The notes: a model not told the origin generated them from the sequence alone. A stretch of DNA of 64,000 nt from UBA7672 sp044224605 (GCA_044224605.1 JBGAKC010000003.1:1-64000), one strand, 5' to 3'; positions 7,974 through 17,183 are shown, counted from the stretch's first letter. Numbers and translations are program-made.

Positions 7974-8498
7974 ATGGCGATCTCGAACCACGAGTGCCGG
8001 ATGGTGAAGGTGCAGCAGTCAGGACCAGGGCCGCAGGCTGACTGGAAAGTCGGCGACAGGCTCGGATCATCCCGCTGGATGCGTGTCACCCAGAAGCAGA
8101 TCGATGCATTTGGCGAGGTGACCGAGGACATCGAGCCTCTGCACAACGACCCGGTCTGGTGTGCGCGGCACAGCCCCTACCTGCGGCCGATCGCTTACGG
8201 CTTCCTGACGCTCTCGCTCCTTACCAGGTTTATGCACGAGGCGACGGACGATGCGTTGCGCGGTCACGTTGGAACCCGCAGCTATCCGCTCAACTACGGC
8301 TTCGATCGAATTCGCTTTGTGGCGCCAGTGGTCGCCGATGCGCGGATTCGCGCGCATTTCATCCTGCTGGAGCGGAAGCGGCGCGATGAGGGCGACATGT
8401 TGCGCGTCGAGGTGACCGTTGAAATCGACGGGGAGGATCGCCCCGCGCTGATCGCCGACTGGCTGACCCTCTGGGTAGCCGATACGGCCAGGGCCTGA
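7974..8498 (+). CDS. MaoC-like (R)-enoyl-CoA hydratase / NodN-type hot-dog protein
   Basis: About 174 residues with a single hot-dog fold. The MaoC signature is visible as FGEVTEDIEPLHNDP, where Asp and His are the usual catalytic pair, followed by AYGFLTLSLL. This family hydrates trans-2-enoyl-CoA or acts on related acyl thioesters in the cytoplasm. The ATG at 7974 is the first after the operators; an ATG at 8001 is the alternative and neither has a strong ribosome site. It is followed after 4 bp by the TetR gene, so the regulator is cotranscribed with an acyl-CoA enzyme, suggesting an acyl or acyl-CoA effector. Confidence 0.75.
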   Translation: MAISNHECRMVKVQQSGPGPQADWKVGDRLGSSRWMRVTQKQIDAFGEVTEDIEPLHNDPVWCARHSPYLRPIAYGFLTLSLLTRFMHEATDDALRGHVGTRSYPLNYGFDRIRFVAPVVADARIRAHFILLERKRRDEGDMLRVEVTVEIDGEDRPALIADWLTLWVADTARA

Positions 8499-8502
8499 CC
8501 TC

Positions 8503-9345
8503 ATGCCGACAACCGCGGGCGCAACGAGACTTCTGAACCGCCGCGATCCAGTCAGCGGCGATCAACCGGCGACGCCAAGTTTCCGGGACTGGGTCTCGGC
8601 GCGCCAGAAAGGCGACACATCACGACGCAAGGGCGAGAAAACGCGTGACCGCATCCGGCTTGCCACGATCGAGTTGCTCAACGACATCGGCTATGTCGAT
8701 CTTAAGGTTTCCGACATCTGTCGCCGCGCCAAGGTGTCTGCGCCGGTGCTGTACCTCTATTTCGATGGCAAGGAGCCGCTTGTCCGCGACATCCTGACCG
8801 AGTTTCTCAACGATTTCATGTCGCGTTCGACCAGCTCGGCGGCGCGAAGCGCCTACCAGGCGATCTATGACGCCAATCTGCAATGGCTGCGCGCCGCACG
8901 CTCCAATGCCGGGTTGATGAAATGCCTGCTGCAGTTCTCCGATCAGGCGCCCGAGTTTGCGCGGCTTTTTGCGGATCAAAGCAATCGCTGGTATCTGCGG
9001 ATCGCCAAATCGATCCTGCGCCGCCATCCGTCGGCTGGACTGTCCCAACCCATCCTCCATCTGCAGATTCACGCCCTGGGCGCTATGATGGACGAGCTGA
9101 CGCGCAAACTCTTCACCGCTGATGATGCCGAGCTCAACCGGCTCATTGGCGAAGTTGCGCCGGATGACCAGACGCTTGCGCACTTCTTGAGTCTAATCTG
9201 GCACCGGACATTGTACGCTTCCGACCCCCCCGCTGATGATCATCATCCGACCGCCAGGAGATTGACGGGCATCGCTGTCTCAACGCCGGATGCGTCAGGC
9301 AGGGCTGGCGACGACAGGCGCCGAAGGAGCGTGCGCCGGCCATGA
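8503..9345 (+). CDS. TetR/AcrR-family transcriptional regulator
   Basis: A protein of 280 residues. After a 40-residue leader, the helix-turn-helix is clear: GEKTRDRIRLATIELLNDIG, then VSDICRRAKVSAPVLYLYFDGKEPLVRDIL. The C-terminal ligand domain is all-helical and ends in a low-complexity basic tail. It is cotranscribed with the MaoC-like gene and lies beside the palindromic operators. Local control of both divergent transcripts is the simplest reading. Confidence 0.88.
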   Translation: MPTTAGATRLLNRRDPVSGDQPATPSFRDWVSARQKGDTSRRKGEKTRDRIRLATIELLNDIGYVDLKVSDICRRAKVSAPVLYLYFDGKEPLVRDILTEFLNDFMSRSTSSAARSAYQAIYDANLQWLRAARSNAGLMKCLLQFSDQAPEFARLFADQSNRWYLRIAKSILRRHPSAGLSQPILHLQIHALGAMMDELTRKLFTADDAELNRLIGEVAPDDQTLAHFLSLIWHRTLYASDPPADDHHPTARRLTGIAVSTPDASGRAGDDRRRRSVRRP

Positions 9346-9810
9346 ACCCTCCCGCCCCTTCTGCAGTCCGCGGCCCCACCACAGGCATGAGATCAACGCC
9401 GGCCGTGCCTCCCGCGCTACCCGTTTCGGGGCGCCGGCATGAGACACGTCCCGAACAATGCGAAGCGCCGCGCAGCGTGCGCGACGGCAGACAACAGCAT
9501 ACCCGGCTTTGTTGCAGAGCTGCCCGTGGATCACGGTGCGGCCTGCACCCACATGTTTTGCTCACATGCTTCGTTCACTGGGAGCACTGTTCGATCCGAC
9601 CGCTGGAATTGCCGCTCGTCCTGCCGGTCCCAGCGCATGGCGGGCGACATCACCTGCACCAGGTTGTCACACAGCGGGGACGACCCTTTCGCCTGCAAGG
9701 CCTCCTGCCTCGAAACGCTCTGCTCCCCGATACGTGAATTCGACAGGCCATTGCAAAATCACCAGCTACAGTCTTACGCTTGCTTAAAGAGGCCCAACAT
9801 TCTTACCCGG
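9346..9810. other. Gene-free stretch upstream of the copper operon
   Basis: No convincing coding region is seen in 465 bp; open frames here have no recognisable features. GGCTTTGTTGCAGAG at about 9505-9519 resembles the terminal repeat of some insertion sequences, but no transposase remnant accompanies it. The promoter of the copper operon must lie here. No clear CueR or CsoR operator was found. Confidence 0.5.
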
Positions 9811-10218
9811 ATGAAACACGCAGGACGACAGCTCGGAGCCATCGCGCTCTTGGCGTTGCTCGTGCGGGTGTTCGTCCCGGACGGGTTCATGCTGGCCTCG
9901 GCCGAAACGGCTGAGGGCCGGTACCTGGTCGTGAAATTCTGCGATGGCCATCCCGGCGCAACGCAGGTCGTCGACCTCGATACCGGCAAACGCGTTAATC
10001 CGAAGGACCTGCACAAGAGCCCCGGCAAGCAGGATTCATCCAAGCAGCCCTGCGCCTTCGCAGGCGCGCCTGTGTTTGCCGCGCCTGTTGGCGCGATCGA
10101 GCCTATCAACTTTCTCTCTCCAGTTGAGCACATCCGCTTTGTCGAGGGACATGTTCGCCCCGGCCGCGGCATTGCTGCGCCTCCGCCGCCCGCCACGGGA
10201 CCTCCAGGCCTGATCTGA
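9811..10218 (+). CDS. DUF2946-like small membrane/periplasmic protein
   Basis: A protein of 135 residues with one N-terminal hydrophobic segment ending at VFVPDGFMLA. It has two single-cysteine motifs, KFCDGHPG and QPCAFAGAPV, and a proline-rich tail. The same plan recurs in the protein at 13676-14092 (AMCSGSGEH, DCPFASTGAPV), so the two are paralogues flanking the copper genes. DUF2946-type proteins often neighbour copper and TonB receptor genes, but their function is not established. The shared Cys motifs and context suggest metal handling in the periplasm, as inference. Confidence 0.6.
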   Translation: MKHAGRQLGAIALLALLVRVFVPDGFMLASAETAEGRYLVVKFCDGHPGATQVVDLDTGKRVNPKDLHKSPGKQDSSKQPCAFAGAPVFAAPVGAIEPINFLSPVEHIRFVEGHVRPGRGIAAPPPPATGPPGLI

Positions 10219-10302
10219 AGCTGCTTCGCCGCGGGCTTGCGCCCGCTGTCGCAACACGGCGTTCGCGTCCATGCCGACCGCCGACGCATCAGGCCAATCT
10301 CC

Positions 10303-11217
10303 ATGCCTTCCCGAAATTCAATGCGGACAGTGTCCGCAATCGCATCGCTCGCGGCGATGCTGGCGCTTGGCGCCTGCACGACCTCGCCCGCCCCGCAGAC
10401 GGACGAGCAGGCAATCCAGATCAACTTCGAGGCCCGCATCGGCGCCAGACAGGCGCGATGTGGCGAAAGTTACGGCGACGTCGGCGCCTCCAGGGCGACG
10501 ATCATGCTGCAGGACTTCAGACTCTATGTGAGCGCGGTCCGCCTGATCGCGCCGGACGGACGCGAGGTTCCGCTTCAGCTGACGCCGGACAACCAGTGGC
10601 AAAACGACAAGGTCGCGCTGCTCGACTTCGAGAACGCGACCGGCAACTGCAACGGCAACGCCCCGACGAACACCATGATCAGGGGAACAGCGCCAGCGGG
10701 CAATTACAAGGGGCTGGTCTTCGAGATCGGCGTTCCTTTCGACCTCAATCACAAGGATCCGACGCTCGCGGCCGCGCCTCTCAACTACAGCGGTCTCACC
10801 TGGCCATGGCGCATCGGTTACAAGTTCACGACGATTGATCTTGAGACCGCGAACAAGACCCAGAGCGGCGCTTCCCGGATGAGCTCCATGCCCGGTATGG
10901 CTGCATCAGGGTTCTCGATCCATCTCGGGAGCACGGACTGCGGAGCGGGTTCGCCGACGACGGCGCCGGAAGCGGCTTGTGACAATCCCAATCGGCCGGT
11001 CTACCGGCTGGCGTCGTTCAATCCGAAGGCGCAGCACGTGGTGCTTGATCTCGCCGCCCTGCTCGCCAGCTCGGATGTGACGACAAACGCGCCAGGCTCG
11101 GCCTCGGGGTGCATGTCATTCGTCAACGACGACGATTGCACCGCCATCATGGACCATTTTGGACTGCCGTTCCGTGGCAGGCCGTCGGCCGGCCAGACAT
11201 TTGTGAAGGCGAGCTGA
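10303..11217 (+). CDS. mbnP: MbnP-like copper-binding protein (metallo-mystery pair four-Cys protein)
   Basis: A lipoprotein of 304 residues (lipobox LGAC). It matches the MbnP family: an opening strand IQINFEARIGARQARCGESY, then TIMLQDFRLYVSAVRLI, paired cysteines (RCGE, GNCNG, TDCGAG, AACDNP, GCMSF, DDCTA), and GLTWPWRIGYKF carrying two tryptophans. In the characterised system, the partner diheme enzyme MbnH oxidises a tryptophan of MbnP to kynurenine, which then takes part in copper binding. The partner gene begins 1 bp after this stop. ATG 10303 is preferred because it yields the shortest complete signal; 10321 is the alternative. Confidence 0.85.
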   Translation: MPSRNSMRTVSAIASLAAMLALGACTTSPAPQTDEQAIQINFEARIGARQARCGESYGDVGASRATIMLQDFRLYVSAVRLIAPDGREVPLQLTPDNQWQNDKVALLDFENATGNCNGNAPTNTMIRGTAPAGNYKGLVFEIGVPFDLNHKDPTLAAAPLNYSGLTWPWRIGYKFTTIDLETANKTQSGASRMSSMPGMAASGFSIHLGSTDCGAGSPTTAPEAACDNPNRPVYRLASFNPKAQHVVLDLAALLASSDVTTNAPGSASGCMSFVNDDDCTAIMDHFGLPFRGRPSAGQTFVKAS

Positions 11218-11218
11218 C

Positions 11219-12436
11219 ATGATCCGGCGGCCTGTTGCGCTGATGGCTCTTGCCCTGGTTCTTCCTGGTTGCGCATCGGGAAGCGATCAGGCGGCGTCAT
11301 CGACATCGCCGCCGGCTGCGGAGGCGGCCTCCCTCCCCGAGGCTGCTTCCGATCTCGTCCCGGTCCAATACGATCTGGGGCTTCCCGACTGGACGCCGCT
11401 CCCGCTAGAACCGATCGCGAATCGGCTGAATGCCGACAAGGTCGAGCTGGGGCGGCGCCTCTTTTACGATGTCCGCCTGTCGGCAGACGAGACCAAGTCG
11501 TGCGCGAGCTGCCACCGACAGGAGCTGGCCTTCACGGACGGTCTACCGGTATCCCCAGGCGTCACGGGCCAGTTCACGCCGCGCAATTCCATGTCGCTTG
11601 CCAATGTCGCCTACGCCCCGGCGCTCACCTGGGCCAATCCGCTGATGCGCTCGCTGGAGCGACAGGCGCTTGTTCCCCTGCTGGGGCAGGAGCCGGTCGA
11701 ACTTGGTCTGGCGAACCGCGATGAGGAACTCATACAGCGACTGAAAGCCGAGCCCGTCTACCGCGACCTGTTCCCCAAGGCGTTTCCCGGACAGAGGGGC
11801 GAAATCAGCCTCGCGACGATTGTTCAGGCGCTGTCGGCCTTCGAACGGACAATCATCTCGGTGGATGCGCCTTACGACCGCTATCGCTATGGCGGAGACC
11901 TCGACGCCATCTCCGAGGCGGCGATCCGTGGCGAAGCCCTGTTCTTTTCCGAGAAGTTCGAGTGCCATCACTGTCACAACAACTTCAACCTCAATGACAA
12001 TGTCATCCACTCCCGCGCGCCGCTGGGCGAGATCGCATTCCACAACACTGGTCTCTACAATATCGACGGAAAGGGCGGCTATCCCGCCGACAATATCGGC
12101 ATCGCCGACATCACAGGACGGCCTGAAGACATGGGCCGGTTCAAGGCGCCCAGCCTGCGCAATGTGGCCGTCACCGCCCCCTATATGCATGACGGATCGA
12201 TCGAGACACTGGATGCTGTCCTCGATCACTACGCAGCCGGCGGGCGAACGCTTTCAGGCGGCCCTAATGCGGGTGTCGGTCATGACAATCCCCTGAAGAG
12301 CTCGTTCGTGCCCGGCTTCGAGATGACGCCCGCGGAACGGGCAGACCTGATCGCCTTCCTGCGGTCGCTGACGGACGAAAGATTCCTGAGCAACCCAAAA
12401 TACTCCGACCCGTGGCACGAAAGGACCTCTCCATGA
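11219..12436 (+). CDS. mbnH: MbnH-like diheme enzyme (metallo-mystery pair partner)
   Basis: A lipoprotein of 405 residues (lipobox LPGC, Cys18) with haem motifs CASCH (95-99) and CHHCH (249-253). It belongs to the bacterial diheme cytochrome c peroxidase/MauG superfamily. MbnH-type enzymes use hydrogen peroxide to reach a bis-Fe(IV)-like state and modify tryptophan in MbnP. It lies 1 bp after mbnP and its stop overlaps the copC start (ATGA). The linker region FERTIISVDAPYDRYRYGG is single copy here, unlike in the paralogue at 360-1595. Confidence 0.88.
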   Translation: MIRRPVALMALALVLPGCASGSDQAASSTSPPAAEAASLPEAASDLVPVQYDLGLPDWTPLPLEPIANRLNADKVELGRRLFYDVRLSADETKSCASCHRQELAFTDGLPVSPGVTGQFTPRNSMSLANVAYAPALTWANPLMRSLERQALVPLLGQEPVELGLANRDEELIQRLKAEPVYRDLFPKAFPGQRGEISLATIVQALSAFERTIISVDAPYDRYRYGGDLDAISEAAIRGEALFFSEKFECHHCHNNFNLNDNVIHSRAPLGEIAFHNTGLYNIDGKGGYPADNIGIADITGRPEDMGRFKAPSLRNVAVTAPYMHDGSIETLDAVLDHYAAGGRTLSGGPNAGVGHDNPLKSSFVPGFEMTPAERADLIAFLRSLTDERFLSNPKYSDPWHERTSP

Positions 12437-12840
12437 CCACGTATCTGCGCGCCTTCTCGCTCGCCGCCGCCCTCGTCCTGACTTCAGCGCCGGCCTTCGC
12501 ACATTCGACGGTCAAGAACACTCTGCCCGTGAGCGGATCGGTGCTGCCCGCTTCACCGCCCGAAGTCGTCATCAATTTCAACGAACCGGCCAGCCTGACG
12601 TCCATCGTCGTGGTGGCGTCCGGCAAGCCTGAGCGGAAGCTCGCATTCATGCCGACCGGCAGCTCGACCTCGTTCATGGTGCACGATCCAAACCTTGCCC
12701 AGGGCCGCAACGAGATCAAATGGAAGGCGCTGTCGAAGGACGGTCATCCGATCGAGGGCTCGATCATCATCGTCATAAAGCCAGGCGCAACCCCGAGTGC
12801 GCCCACATCCGCCCACCCGCCGGGGCATGACGGACACTGA
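12433..12840 (+). CDS. copC: CopC copper-binding periplasmic protein
   Basis: A protein of 135 residues. Signal peptide cleavage after AFA leaves His24 as the mature N-terminus, as CopC requires for Cu(II) binding. KDGHP supplies the other Asp/His ligands. The cupredoxin-like core reads PVSGSVLPASPPEVVINFNEP. It is translationally coupled on both sides (ATGA with mbnH, TGATG with copD). CopC passes copper to CopD or buffers it in the periplasm. Confidence 0.9.
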   Translation: MTTYLRAFSLAAALVLTSAPAFAHSTVKNTLPVSGSVLPASPPEVVINFNEPASLTSIVVVASGKPERKLAFMPTGSSTSFMVHDPNLAQGRNEIKWKALSKDGHPIEGSIIIVIKPGATPSAPTSAHPPGHDGH

Positions 12841-13679
12841 TGCTCGAAGCGCTGGCCGCCCTCGTGAAGTTCTGCCTCTACGCCGGCGCGCTCGCCGGCG
12901 CTGGGACAGCATTCGCCTCGGCGAGCCTCGGGCGGCAACTGGGGGAGGGCTCGCAGCGCGCACCAGCGATCATGCTTGCAGCATCTGCCGTGACGCTCAT
13001 TGCAGCGGGTGGGAATGTCCTTGTCCTTCTCATGCGGCTGGGCGGCGATTTCGGCGGGCCGGCCCTGGAGGCGGTATTTGGGGGACCACCGGGACTTGCC
13101 GCCGGACTGCAGGCCGCTGGCGCGTTCCTGCTGGCGCTTTTCTCGCGCGTCATCGGCCGACTGTCGGCGGGGCGGCTGGTTGCGGGCATGCTTCTGATGT
13201 CGTCCTTTGCCGTCAGCGGCCATGCGGCGTCCAGGGATGCAGTACCTAGCCTTGTCGCCTTCCTGCATGTGAGCGCTGCGGGCTGGTGGCTTGGCGCACT
13301 GCTGCTCCTCGCACCGGCATGCCAAAGCCTTGCCATCCCTGATCTTCTGCTCCTCGTACGGAAATTCAGCGCAATGGCGATGGCGATCGTTGCCGGACTT
13401 GCGCTTGCCGGGACATTCCTGGTGACCGTCCTGGTCAATTTCGATCGTGCGCCGTGGCAGTCCGCCTATGTCCAGACCCTGGCGACCAAGATCGGATTGG
13501 CCGTGTGCGTTCTTGGTCTTGCAGCATTCAACAAGTTCAGCCTGACGCCGAGGCTGCAGGATGGAGCGCCCGGCGCCATTCGCGCCCTGCAGGCTTCAAT
13601 CGGCCTGGAAGTGATCCTCATCTCCACCGTTCTTGCGGCGACAGCCATCCTGACAACCTACACGTCGCCTCACGCATGA
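12840..13679 (+). CDS. copD: CopD copper resistance/import membrane protein
   Basis: A protein of 279 residues with about eight hydrophobic segments. CopD-type features include FLHVSAAGWWLGALLLL and SGHAA, whose histidines are candidate copper ligands, and KFSAMAMAIVAGLALAG. The start overlaps the copC stop by one base and the stop overlaps the next gene (ATGA). The family moves copper across the inner membrane, receiving it from CopC. Confidence 0.88.
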   Translation: MLEALAALVKFCLYAGALAGAGTAFASASLGRQLGEGSQRAPAIMLAASAVTLIAAGGNVLVLLMRLGGDFGGPALEAVFGGPPGLAAGLQAAGAFLLALFSRVIGRLSAGRLVAGMLLMSSFAVSGHAASRDAVPSLVAFLHVSAAGWWLGALLLLAPACQSLAIPDLLLLVRKFSAMAMAIVAGLALAGTFLVTVLVNFDRAPWQSAYVQTLATKIGLAVCVLGLAAFNKFSLTPRLQDGAPGAIRALQASIGLEVILISTVLAATAILTTYTSPHA

Positions 13680-14092
13680 TCAGGCCCGGCCCATCTCGCA
13701 CTGACTGGGCCTTCGGCTGGCTGGCCGTCGCGCGTGCGGCAGGCCTCATTCTGCTTACAGGCGCGCTCTTGGTGCGCGGACTGACGGCGCCTGGCTACAT
13801 GCCCGGGAGGAATGACCTGTCAGGCCAGCTGACGATCGCGATGTGTTCAGGCTCGGGCGAACACCTGACCCTCTCGCTTCACCGGAACGGCGAGCCGACC
13901 GAACAGCACGGTCAAAAAAAGGACTGTCCGTTCGCAAGCACCGGTGCGCCTGTTTCAGCTGCGGGGCCAATCCTGGCATCGACGCTGAGCGTGCATTCTG
14001 TCCGCGCGCCGCCGCCTGCCCGCACGCAAGTCCATGTCATGCAGCCCCGGATCGCCGGTGCGCCGCCGACAGGTCCGCCTGCCCTCGCCTGA
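13676..14092 (+). CDS. DUF2946-like protein, paralogue of the one at 9811
   Basis: A protein of 138 residues with an N-terminal membrane segment (ARAAGLILLTGALLVRG), then AMCSGSGEH and KKDCPFASTGAPV. These are the same spacing and motifs as the first gene of the operon. The ATG overlaps the copD stop. Cysteine pairs in this family would suit metal or redox roles, but function is not known. Confidence 0.6.
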   Translation: MIRPGPSRTDWAFGWLAVARAAGLILLTGALLVRGLTAPGYMPGRNDLSGQLTIAMCSGSGEHLTLSLHRNGEPTEQHGQKKDCPFASTGAPVSAAGPILASTLSVHSVRAPPPARTQVHVMQPRIAGAPPTGPPALA

Positions 14093-14169
14093 CCAACCCC
14101 GAGCCGGACGTTCGCGTCCGATCCCCAAGCACCCGCTTCGAATGCGGGTCCTTACAGGCGATATCCAAC

Positions 14170-14982
14170 ATGACGATCACCACCTACGGCCGCGCCATGA
14201 CAACTGCCGGCATCCTCCTTCTTGTCGGCCTCCTTGCCGCCGCGCGCGCGCATGCAGATACATACTGGGCAAAGGATATTTCGATCTCCAACATTCTTGC
14301 GGCGCCGACCCCGGCCGGCGCCGATGTCGCCCATGTCAGGCTCGTCCTCTCCAACACGGGGACGCAGGATGACGTGCTGCTGTTCGCGGACGTGCCGAAG
14401 TCGGTCGCCGGAGGCGCTGGCTTCGACGCCCTTCCTACAACGGTCTACCGCGGCGGCCTTTCCATCCGGCGCGCGGCCCCCGTTTTCCTGTCCGCTGGCC
14501 AGACGCGCCTCATGGGGTTCAGCGAAACGCATCTCATCCTTTATGGAATACAGGGCGCCCTGACCAACGGCCTTGCCTTTCCGATGCGCCTGACCTTCGA
14601 GAAGGCAGGGGCGGTCGACATTGTGGTTGAGGTCGGACGTTTCCATGATGACACGGCCTTTCTTCCCCGGATGAGGCTGGCGTCGTTCGAGGATGAGCAG
14701 GGGCCAGACGCACGATCCGAAACCCTGCAGACCCGCGCCGCCTTCTCCTGTCAGGATGGCAGCCGGCTGTTGCTTGGCTTTGATGATGCCGGCGGCGTCC
14801 TCTCCGCACTCGTGTCGGTCCAGGGCGCAACCTACAGGTTGCCTGCCCTGCCGCCGGAGCCGGGGCCCGTGCAGATCGTCTGGAGCGACGGCGCCCACTC
14901 GCTCACCTGGAGCCCCGGCGTTCGCCTCATGTGGATGAGCGCATCGAGCCATCTCATGTGCGGCCGAAGCCACACGCATTGA
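14170..14982 (+). CDS. PCuAC-like domain fused to a MliC-like domain
   Basis: A protein of 270 residues with a signal peptide ending at ARAHA. Residues about 25-165 follow the PCu(A)C copper chaperone fold: DISISNILAAPTPAGAD, then LSAGQTRLMGFSETHLILYGI and FPMRLTFEKAGAVDIVVEVG. The usual copper ligands around H-M-x10-M-x-M are largely gone: one histidine remains (ETHLILYG) but the methionines do not. Residues 195-270 resemble MliC (FSCQDGSRLLLGFDDAG, then LTWSPGVRLMWM and MCGR), a fold known from lysozyme inhibitors and copper-locus proteins. The copper operon context argues for a periplasmic copper role despite ligand loss. Confidence 0.65.
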   Translation: MTITTYGRAMTTAGILLLVGLLAAARAHADTYWAKDISISNILAAPTPAGADVAHVRLVLSNTGTQDDVLLFADVPKSVAGGAGFDALPTTVYRGGLSIRRAAPVFLSAGQTRLMGFSETHLILYGIQGALTNGLAFPMRLTFEKAGAVDIVVEVGRFHDDTAFLPRMRLASFEDEQGPDARSETLQTRAAFSCQDGSRLLLGFDDAGGVLSALVSVQGATYRLPALPPEPGPVQIVWSDGAHSLTWSPGVRLMWMSASSHLMCGRSHTH

Positions 14983-15050
14983 CCCTGTCTTCCCGAAACC
15001 GCTCCGGCCCCGCCGAACGGGGACGTCACATCATGATATCAGGAAATCCC

Positions 15051-17183
15051 ATGCCTACGTTTTCGCTACGCGACCTCAAACGCCCGCGCCGGCGGCGCCT
15101 TCTTCTGACTGCAAGTTGCCTCGCTCTGGGAGCAGCGGTCGCGCCCCATGCCGCGGCGCAGGACACAGGCCGCGACAGTTGGGCGGCCGACTCTGTCGTG
15201 GTGACTGGACAGCGAGACTCCCTCACGGCGCCAGACGCTATCACGGGGACGCGCACCGATACGCCGATCGAGAAGATCCCACAGTCGATCCAGGTGCTGA
15301 CACGTACGCTGATCGAGGAACAGGATGTCCAGACCATCTCGGACGCCTTGGCAAATGTATCGGGCGTGACGCCATCGAGCACCATGCAGACAGTTCTCGT
15401 CGCTCCCTATGTCAGGGGCTTTGCGTCGACCTATTACTTTGATGGGCTTCCGGCCTATCAGTTGCCCGCGGGCGTCACGGACCCGGCCACCCTGATCAAC
15501 ACTGACCGTGTCGAAGTTGCAAAGGGGCCGACGGCGACGCTGTATGCCGGCGGATCGGGCGCGCCAGTCGGCGGCCTCATCAACATTGTCTCGCGTGAGG
15601 CTGAGGGTGAATTCGGCGGAGAGATTGCCGTCAGGGCCGGAAGCTTCAACACGCTCGGCGTCGAGGGGCGGATCACCGGGCCGCTGGGCGATACGGCCGC
15701 CATAGCCCTTGCAGGGCTATACGAAACCGCCGACAGCTTCATCAGCGCTGTCGAAGGAAAGCGATACGCCTATTTTCCCTCGCTCCGATGGGCGCTGTCG
15801 GCCGATACAACGCTGCGCATCAGAGGCCAGATCACGCACCTCGATCAGCTGGAGTATTCGGGCCTGCCTGCCTCGCTTATCGATCAGGTCGATCCCGATG
15901 TCTTCGCTGGCGCGGAAGATGCGCCGCACACGACGGTCGACAACCGGATGGCGACGGTCGAACTCGATCACACATTCGGCGATGATCTCAAGGGTTCGCT
16001 CGCGATCCGCTATTTTGACGGCAAGTTTCGCGAGTACTCGACCTACCCGGTCGCGCAGTTTGCTGGCACGGCGTACTTCTTCGGCAGCGGTCAGGTGCCA
16101 TCTGACGTCAGGCAGACATTTGCAACCGCATCGCTTGTGAAGACGTTCGACCTGGCAGGCTCCCCGAACACGCTGCTCGTCGGTCTCGACTATGACGACA
16201 CCGACTATTTCGGCGCGATGGGTCTCGATTTCGCATGGGGCGTCGCCGACTACGGCAATCCAGCCGCCAACGCCCCCTTTGGCGCAACACCAGCGCTCAG
16301 CGACCTACAGAACGACGCGCTCAGGACCGTTGCCGTGTTTGCACAGGATCAGATCACCTTGTGGGACAGGCTCGACGTGACCGCCGGTTTGCGCTGGAGC
16401 CAGCTCGATGTGCAGAGCAGCTACACGTCCTTCGGCGTTCCGTACGTCGACACCGACGAGACCTATTCGCGCCTCACGCCGCGCATCGGCGCCACATACC
16501 GGGTGGCCGACGGCGTCTCGGTCTTCGCGGGATACTCGGAAGGGTTCAAAGGCGTCGTTGCAGCCTTCGGCGTCCCGAACCCGAAACCGGAGACCTCGCA
16601 ATCGACCGAAGCGGGCCTCAAGTTTGCAGCGCCGATCAAGGGCCTGACCGGCACGGTGTCAGTCTACAATCTCACCCGCCAGAACGTCACGACCAGCGAC
16701 CCGTCCGATCCGTTCCAGTCGATCCAGACGGGCGAGCAGCGGGCTCGCGGCATCGAGGCGGATATCGTCTATGAACCCGGCCCGGCGCTCTCCCTCCTGT
16801 TCAGCTATGGCTACACGGATGCGGAAGTGAGCGAGGACAACACCCTGCCCGTGGGCGACAGCCTGCGCAGCACGCCAAAGCATCGCGGTCGGCTTGCCGT
16901 TCGCTACCGATTCCAGGATGGTCCCCTGAAGCCGCTCGAGATCGGCGCCGGCGTGACGGCTACATCCGAGCGCGAGCTCACGCTGCCCAACACGGTGGCC
17001 GTCGACGGGCTCACGCTCATCGATGCCCAGGCGTCATGGGACTTCGGACCGGCGTTGCTTGCAGTCTCGGTGGTCAATCTCACGGATGAGGACGGCTTCG
17101 AGCCCTACCAGTATTTCGCCGGCCCCTATGTGACGCCGACCCAACCCCGCTCGGCCTACATAACCCTGCGCAAGCAATTCTAG
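15051..17183 (+). CDS. TonB-dependent outer-membrane receptor (siderophore-receptor type)
   Basis: About 710 residues. ATG 15051 is chosen for AGGAA at good spacing; 15033 is possible. The signal peptide ends near HAAAQ. The plug domain is clear (VVVTGQRDS, then IEKIPQSIQVLTRTLIEEQD, then VEVAKGPTATLYAGGSGAPVGGLINIVSREA) and the barrel ends with the C-terminal aromatic KQF. It is the last gene of the copper operon, so its cargo may be copper or a copper chelate rather than ferric siderophore; that is inference from position. It follows the PCuAC-like fusion by 68 bp. Confidence 0.88.
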   Translation: MPTFSLRDLKRPRRRRLLLTASCLALGAAVAPHAAAQDTGRDSWAADSVVVTGQRDSLTAPDAITGTRTDTPIEKIPQSIQVLTRTLIEEQDVQTISDALANVSGVTPSSTMQTVLVAPYVRGFASTYYFDGLPAYQLPAGVTDPATLINTDRVEVAKGPTATLYAGGSGAPVGGLINIVSREAEGEFGGEIAVRAGSFNTLGVEGRITGPLGDTAAIALAGLYETADSFISAVEGKRYAYFPSLRWALSADTTLRIRGQITHLDQLEYSGLPASLIDQVDPDVFAGAEDAPHTTVDNRMATVELDHTFGDDLKGSLAIRYFDGKFREYSTYPVAQFAGTAYFFGSGQVPSDVRQTFATASLVKTFDLAGSPNTLLVGLDYDDTDYFGAMGLDFAWGVADYGNPAANAPFGATPALSDLQNDALRTVAVFAQDQITLWDRLDVTAGLRWSQLDVQSSYTSFGVPYVDTDETYSRLTPRIGATYRVADGVSVFAGYSEGFKGVVAAFGVPNPKPETSQSTEAGLKFAAPIKGLTGTVSVYNLTRQNVTTSDPSDPFQSIQTGEQRARGIEADIVYEPGPALSLLFSYGYTDAEVSEDNTLPVGDSLRSTPKHRGRLAVRYRFQDGPLKPLEIGAGVTATSERELTLPNTVAVDGLTLIDAQASWDFGPALLAVSVVNLTDEDGFEPYQYFAGPYVTPTQPRSAYITLRKQF

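Noticed and set aside
9505..9519. GGCTTTGTTGCAGAG as an insertion sequence terminus
   Set aside because: The match is short, no second inverted copy or transposase remnant is near, and the surrounding sequence shows no IS structure.
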